A DNA stretch of 64,000 nt, taken from Marisa cornuarietis. Taxonomy: Eukaryota > Mollusca > Gastropoda > Architaenioglossa > Ampullariidae. How positions within the stretch are numbered: position 1 is the stretch's first letter; each line of letters begins with the position of its first letter. The DNA lies in contig SMMW01000001.1 of NCBI GenBank assembly GCA_004794655.1, forward strand, positions 744,001 to 808,000. Reading direction: 5' to 3'. The notes beneath the pieces were generated by a model, which was not told the origin of the DNA, did no database searches, and saw nothing but the letters and a program-made list of their open reading frames with translations. Positions 59,230 to 64,000 of the stretch are shown one piece after another. The translations under genes were made by a program, and so were the position numbers.

Positions 59230-61060
59230 AGTATTAGATAATTTTAAAATTTACAATCCATAATTTTTAAAATGCATAATCAAATGAAAAAAAGACAGAA
59301 CATCAAGCACAAAATATTTCAGCCCACCTACCCCCCAAAAAAAACTCTACATGAAACAACAACCCACAAATCAGAACTTTTAAATACATCACAGATAGAA
59401 TCCTTACTCTATAAAGGTGAGCGTCTCAAAACTTGCTGTCACTGCCGACCGTTGGAGAAGTTTCTAGCAGCGGACTGTGGAGGTTTATATATACGCGGCT
59501 GCATTATGTCTCGAAGAAGAGGTTGCAACAGCTGAATGGTGATGGACACGCATCAAATGTCTGCTGGCGGACGATACTTAGACTGTCGGGGGATGGGGCA
59601 AAGAGAATAACTGGAAAGACTTCGGTCTCACCCATATCAACAGGTGAAAGAAGAACACGGTAATATGGGCGCTGACATGTAAAGACGAAAAGAGTTTTCA
59701 GCTACGGTTCTCGACGACACTATCCACGGTGATTAGTCACGAGGTAGAATGGTCAGGAATAGTATGAGAGCTTCAAGCCCGGGAAAGTGCTGGTAAATCA
59801 CTGCAGCAGCTGGTCAGCTTTTGAAGATTGTATTGAAATATTTACCCTCGTCTAAGACCATGACAGTTTTTTTTTGCACTAAACGTATAAAAATGAGAAT
59901 AGTAAAATCAAAATGAACGAAAAGAAAAGCTAGCACCTGCTTACTATTACCCAAGACAGGCGTGAGTGGCGAGCCTTGCAGATGTCGTTGTGAACTCACC
60001 CCCTTCCCCCTTTCCATCGTCTGGTACGAGTCAGGGGACGAACGACTAAATGATCAAAGTCTACCATTCAGCTAGAGTCTAAAGCATAACAAGTGAGACG
60101 GGTACGTAGTGATGGTAACAAAGCATTCCGGTTACTTATCCCATCTGATAGGTGACACATACAGGAAGCCATCATGAACAGATCGGAGCGAGTGACTAGG
60201 TTGACAAGGTTTCAGCATCTCGGACAGATATTTTGGAGCAAGGCCGTAGACACAACAGTAGGAGAGTCTACCCTGAAGTTCACAGAGAAGTGGTTCACAC
60301 GATCGAATTTAAGGCAACGCAAGTGGCATGGTTTTGGGCCTTTGAAGCTTGTCAAGTAAATTATTGATAAGCTCAACAAATATAAGAGCTAAAACATTTC
60401 AACCGAGATAAGTCAGTGTGTCGTGGGACTAGACGCTAGGCAGTCTCACGTTAGTACCCTAACTACCCCCACTGAATGAGTCGGTTAAAATCGTAGTTAA
60501 AAAGTAGTTAAAATAGTTCTGCGTTTAGGCAGACAATAATGTACACGTAAGGCGAGACTCTATTAAAGGTTTGATTGCGAATCCTGACAAAGCAGACGCT
60601 GCTTTAATATTCATTTCTGCAAATGACTGATCTTATTGTTTTGTCACTTAACCATCTGGGCGCCATGGAAAAGGTCAGTGAACTGTGGAGACACCAATGC
60701 CAGCAGGTCCTAAGTGTCTATGAAACGCATTAAAATTCACGAGTGGCGAACTATGGATCTTAAAAAGTAAAGTAAATTTTCCATAGTCACTATAGCAAGC
60801 TATCTCTGGGATTTATGAGTGACCAATAATCAAATCATTAAGCAAAGGGTAAAATTATATCATACACAAAAGTACGATCGCGGACAGCAGTAGAGTCATC
60901 TATATCCCCCCTCCCATGTTTCAAAATATTGTAAAAGCTTTAAATAGACTTCTTAAGAATTTGTATCAATCAGAAGATGAAACAGCAAAGAAAATTACAG
61001 CTCATAAGAATTAGTTAAATACATGCTTCACCTGTGATTTTGTCATAATTTCTGGTAGGC
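59230..61060. other. Unassigned intergenic sequence
   Basis: No recognised gene. A TATA-like 'tttatatatacgcgg' at about 59484 lies among moderately CpG-rich sequence and could be a promoter on either strand. The short open frames, including 60174-60359 on the plus strand, show no family I recognise. Confidence 0.3.
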
Positions 61061-61077
61061 GAAATAAAGTCACTTAC

Positions 61078-61137
61078 CAGGCACGATGGCACCGTGCTGC
61101 TGATTTTTGCTTTGTTTTGGGAACTTTTAGGAGGCAT
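61078..61137 (-). CDS. Possible first coding exon of an unidentified gene
   Basis: The minus strand reads CTCC-ATG then MPPKSSQNKAKISSTVPSCL (20 codons), followed at once by a strong donor GTAAGT. The basic, Ser-rich start and consensus donor suggest a real 5' exon. No partner exon was identified. It does not join in frame to arginase B exon 1, although it could be non-coding for that gene. Confidence 0.3.
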
Positions 61138-61139
61138 GG

Positions 61140-63218
61140 AGAGTTCTGGAAATGGGGGTCAAGGTTTTTCATTAAATTGCTCTTGTATTGTTAACCTTTA
61201 GAACAACCCACAATAAACCACAAGTCGAGTCTGTTAAAGTACACGCCATTGTCCGTCTTTTTAGTCAGTGGAAATATTTGCTTTAGATCTGGTTCATTAA
61301 AAAATCAGTCAACAAATACAATGCGGGCAGTGAGACGACCTTGACTTAGGGACTTGCCCTGATCTTATTTCCACTGTTTTGTCCAGTCAGCCAGAGGCGC
61401 ACACTTTTTGGTCCCACACACCACACCATCCCTACTATCTGCTCAACGCTAAACAAAGCAGCATTACAACAAATGGCAATAATAACAGGTGTAAACATGA
61501 CGTAGGAAAATGAAACCCGTATCTATATTTTCCTGCAATATTTACAAGCAGGATAACCCTCTCCATCTTTCATGCGCGAAAATGGGGATTCTGAAGCACA
61601 CTTTGCTGACGAGGAATTGTGTGCTCACATTTCAGCCTGACCGAATGTTAAAATTATTTGGTTTAGTGTATGGTTGGGGACACGACTAGAATCCTTAATG
61701 TTGCTTTTAAATGTAATCATAAAACCTCCCCATGTGTGTGCCACGCTCGTTGTTGTAAATGTCTCGTGGATCTGTACATCTGACCCCTGTGCATTTTCAT
61801 CATAATCCAAACATATTTATCTGCTAATACTCAATTCTAAGGTAGCACCCTAAAAAGTAAAACACATCAAAGCACAATGGGCAGATAACTTTCCATTGAC
61901 CACAAACAAGGTTGAGACCCACAGCTTGCATCAATGCACAGGTATTCTTGGAGAGACAAACAATCCATCCTTCTGGAAATAAGATCATGTGCGATACACG
62001 AATGCCACAATCAGAATCAGAGAAGATTCGACAAGCCAAAGGGTCAACAAGTGTCAAGAGACATTCGCAATGGGAAAGAATTACTTTGCACTTTCCTTGG
62101 ACATTTTATTCTCTTTATTAATTTACGTTTTGGGTGATGGTAGTAGTCTGACAGTTAGGCAAACTTGTTTCCTTTTCCTGCGAGGGCTAGATGTCAAAAA
62201 AAAAATCCTCACTGATTTGCTTATCCTGTTATCCTTACAAGCAAAGAACTGGCATTGACATTAGCAAAACCAGCACCAGCTCCCACACAAGCTACAAATC
62301 TCCAAGGTGATGACAGGGTAACTGCGATGACCCTTGACTTAGAAAAGTACGCAAGAGACAACGGGACACAGCCAAGGATAATGCGGTCACGTGCATCTGC
62401 CTGTGCCGAAAACAGACTGCACATTAAAAAAAACCCAGCTGCTGGATGCTGATAGGCTTGCAGTTGTTTTTCCTTGCATATGCTCCTGCACTTATCATTT
62501 GATTCATTTTTCTACAAAACCAGAAACTTCAGAAACAGGCTCGTGGCGGTCCTGGGCAGAGAAAGAATCGATGGCCCCTTCGCCCGTCATTACGGCAGAT
62601 TGTTATAATACTACATATAGCTTACTGCTCGACTCTAGCAACATTAGTAAACACAGTGTACTAATTAACAAGATACACAATGTTTTTCGGCCACATTGCC
62701 GTCAGCTGTGTCGTTATTTTCTCTTTCTGTTTTGTATTCAATGTATATTGGCGTGGAGGTCCCTGGGATTTGTTGGCCCTGTGCAGGTGCACAGTTTGCA
62801 CATGCCTAAGGCCGCCCCCCCCCCCGTCTGTCCGTGTGCCTGTCCTCATCTCTATAGAATGCCAGTTTATATGTGCGCAATATAAGCTTCGCTATATTAT
62901 CTGAAACAAACACCTCACAGTGTAATGTGTATCACGGTTAGAGGCTGCGAGAGCCACCTGGCGTGTTCACCGTAAACAAGGGAGAGATAATAGGGGCTTG
63001 ACTTGAGACGCCGTCGTACAATAGTGCACTTAATGTTCTGGCGACTGTACGCAGTCAGGCACTTGTAAGTACCAGCGATTCCACGCTCTAGCGACTGCCA
63101 TCATATACTTGTAAGTGCAAGTGTCTTAAGACATGCAGCTGCAAAGGGTTTGTAGTTGACACCACATACTAACAGCAAATAATCCGTGTTACTAGCCTTT
63201 TATGGATAACTACTAGGA
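61140..63218. other. Unassigned sequence
   Basis: No recognisable gene or element. A 66-codon plus-strand frame at 62255-62452 (with TNLQGDDRVTAMTLDLEKYA) has a protein-like composition but no start context, splice partner or family I can name. A C-run lies at 62816-62826. Confidence 0.25.
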
Positions 63219-63629
63219 TTGTTGTCGGTAGTATTTGTGACGTATGGTTATTTCAAATTACTACAATTAACGCTAACGACTGGCAAGAGCGCTCACAGTA
63301 GACTGCCAAGCTCTGCAGCTGGTGTTCGTTGTTATAAATATGGCATGGCTGCCATTTCAAATCACGATCGGATGGGTTTAAAAGTCGTAATTAGTGATGT
63401 GTACATCCCGGGGACCCGTTTCACTACAACTAGGCTGTTTACAAAAACAAGAGAACTTTCCTGTCGTTTGAAAACACGTGCGTTTAGAGGGTCAACAACA
63501 AAGATGGCTGCGCCTAGCGTCAGATTATGGCACTTGAATAGAATTATATATCTGCACTGCAATATGACCTCAGCTGAATTTTTGTTTCAGGCAGGCCCGC
63601 TTAAGATCTTCAAAAAGGGATTTTAAAAA

Positions 63630-63893
63630 ATGAACAACCGACATAGTTTTGCTGTGTCCCAACAGAAAGGGAAACATTCACTCCCTCCTTACTTTGTTCT
63701 GAGTTACAAACATCACAATACACAGAAGCAGGCCCAGATGTCAAAAGCAGAGGAATCTACAGGAAGAGACACGCTTAAGTTATCAGCTGCAGCCAGTAGG
63801 ATAATTAATGTCATATGTCCAGCAGATTGTCATCTTGAAGTCTGTGCTTTACTCACTATACTTTGTGAAACAGTTTCTTGTACTAACGTCAAC
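63630..63893 (+). CDS. Possible first coding exon of an unidentified gene, running off the window
   Basis: An 88-codon open frame from ATG 63630 (MNNRHSFAVSQQKGKHSLPP, then LSAAASRIINVICPADCHLE) ends at AACCAG followed by GTGATG, a plausible donor. Upstream, 'caaagatggctgcgcc' near 63500 resembles a YY1-type initiator in a CpG-richer patch. That would fit a promoter and 5' UTR on this strand. No family was recognised and no second exon is in view. Confidence 0.35.
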
Positions 63894-64000
63894 CAGGTGA
63901 TGTGAAAATTTAAGTCATGCGTTCTTGAAGACTTTCGAAAATCTCATGCAGCTGGTTCTTCTAGACCGGAAGTCCAAACTGTACAGGGTGCGCACAAAAT

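Overview
This is a eukaryotic, intron-rich, A+T-rich and transposon-rich stretch. I read it as an invertebrate animal and most likely a mollusc, perhaps a gastropod; that placement is an inference from the gene and repeat types and was not tested by a search. It holds four recognisable protein genes, and most long open frames elsewhere are shadows or transposon relics.

Layout. (1) Positions 443-18484, minus strand: the first 410 codons of CCT4 (chaperonin TCP-1 delta) in 11 exons, with the C-terminal quarter off the left edge. One intron (816-6659) carries a dead CR1/L2-type LINE that is itself split by a Harbinger element with a 3-base target duplication. Another (8039-16119) is almost entirely a tandem satellite in which 666-bp and 648-bp monomers alternate. 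(2) Positions 18485-18856: a short divergent promoter region. (3) Positions 18857-32689, plus strand: a complete DTL/CDT2 gene, the substrate receptor of the CRL4 ubiquitin ligase. It has 15 exons and encodes 942 residues, with two WDxR motifs and a C-terminal PIP box encoded by a 12-codon last exon. Its introns hold a mariner relic with a hAT-type MITE inside it, a LINE 3' fragment, and a full-length dead hAT element with perfect 8-bp target duplications. (4) About 33.69-44.76 kb and 45.90-58.56 kb: a direct segmental duplication, each copy carrying a nine-exon arginase gene on the minus strand. Copy A (35493-43033) encodes 330 residues. Copy B (47095-56388) keeps every exon and active-site residue but has lost the start codon used by copy A and the sequence upstream of it, and one of its introns has a GC donor. 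(5) Positions 58.6-64 kb: mostly unassigned sequence with a tRNA-derived SINE and two possible first coding exons.

The genes do not form an operon. CCT4 (protein folding) and DTL (PCNA-coupled protein degradation) are housekeeping or cell-cycle genes sharing a divergent promoter; the arginases (arginine to ornithine and urea) form a separate tandem family. Exon coordinates were derived by hand from splice sites with GT-AG (once GC-AG) borders. Codon phase is consistent across every junction in all four genes.
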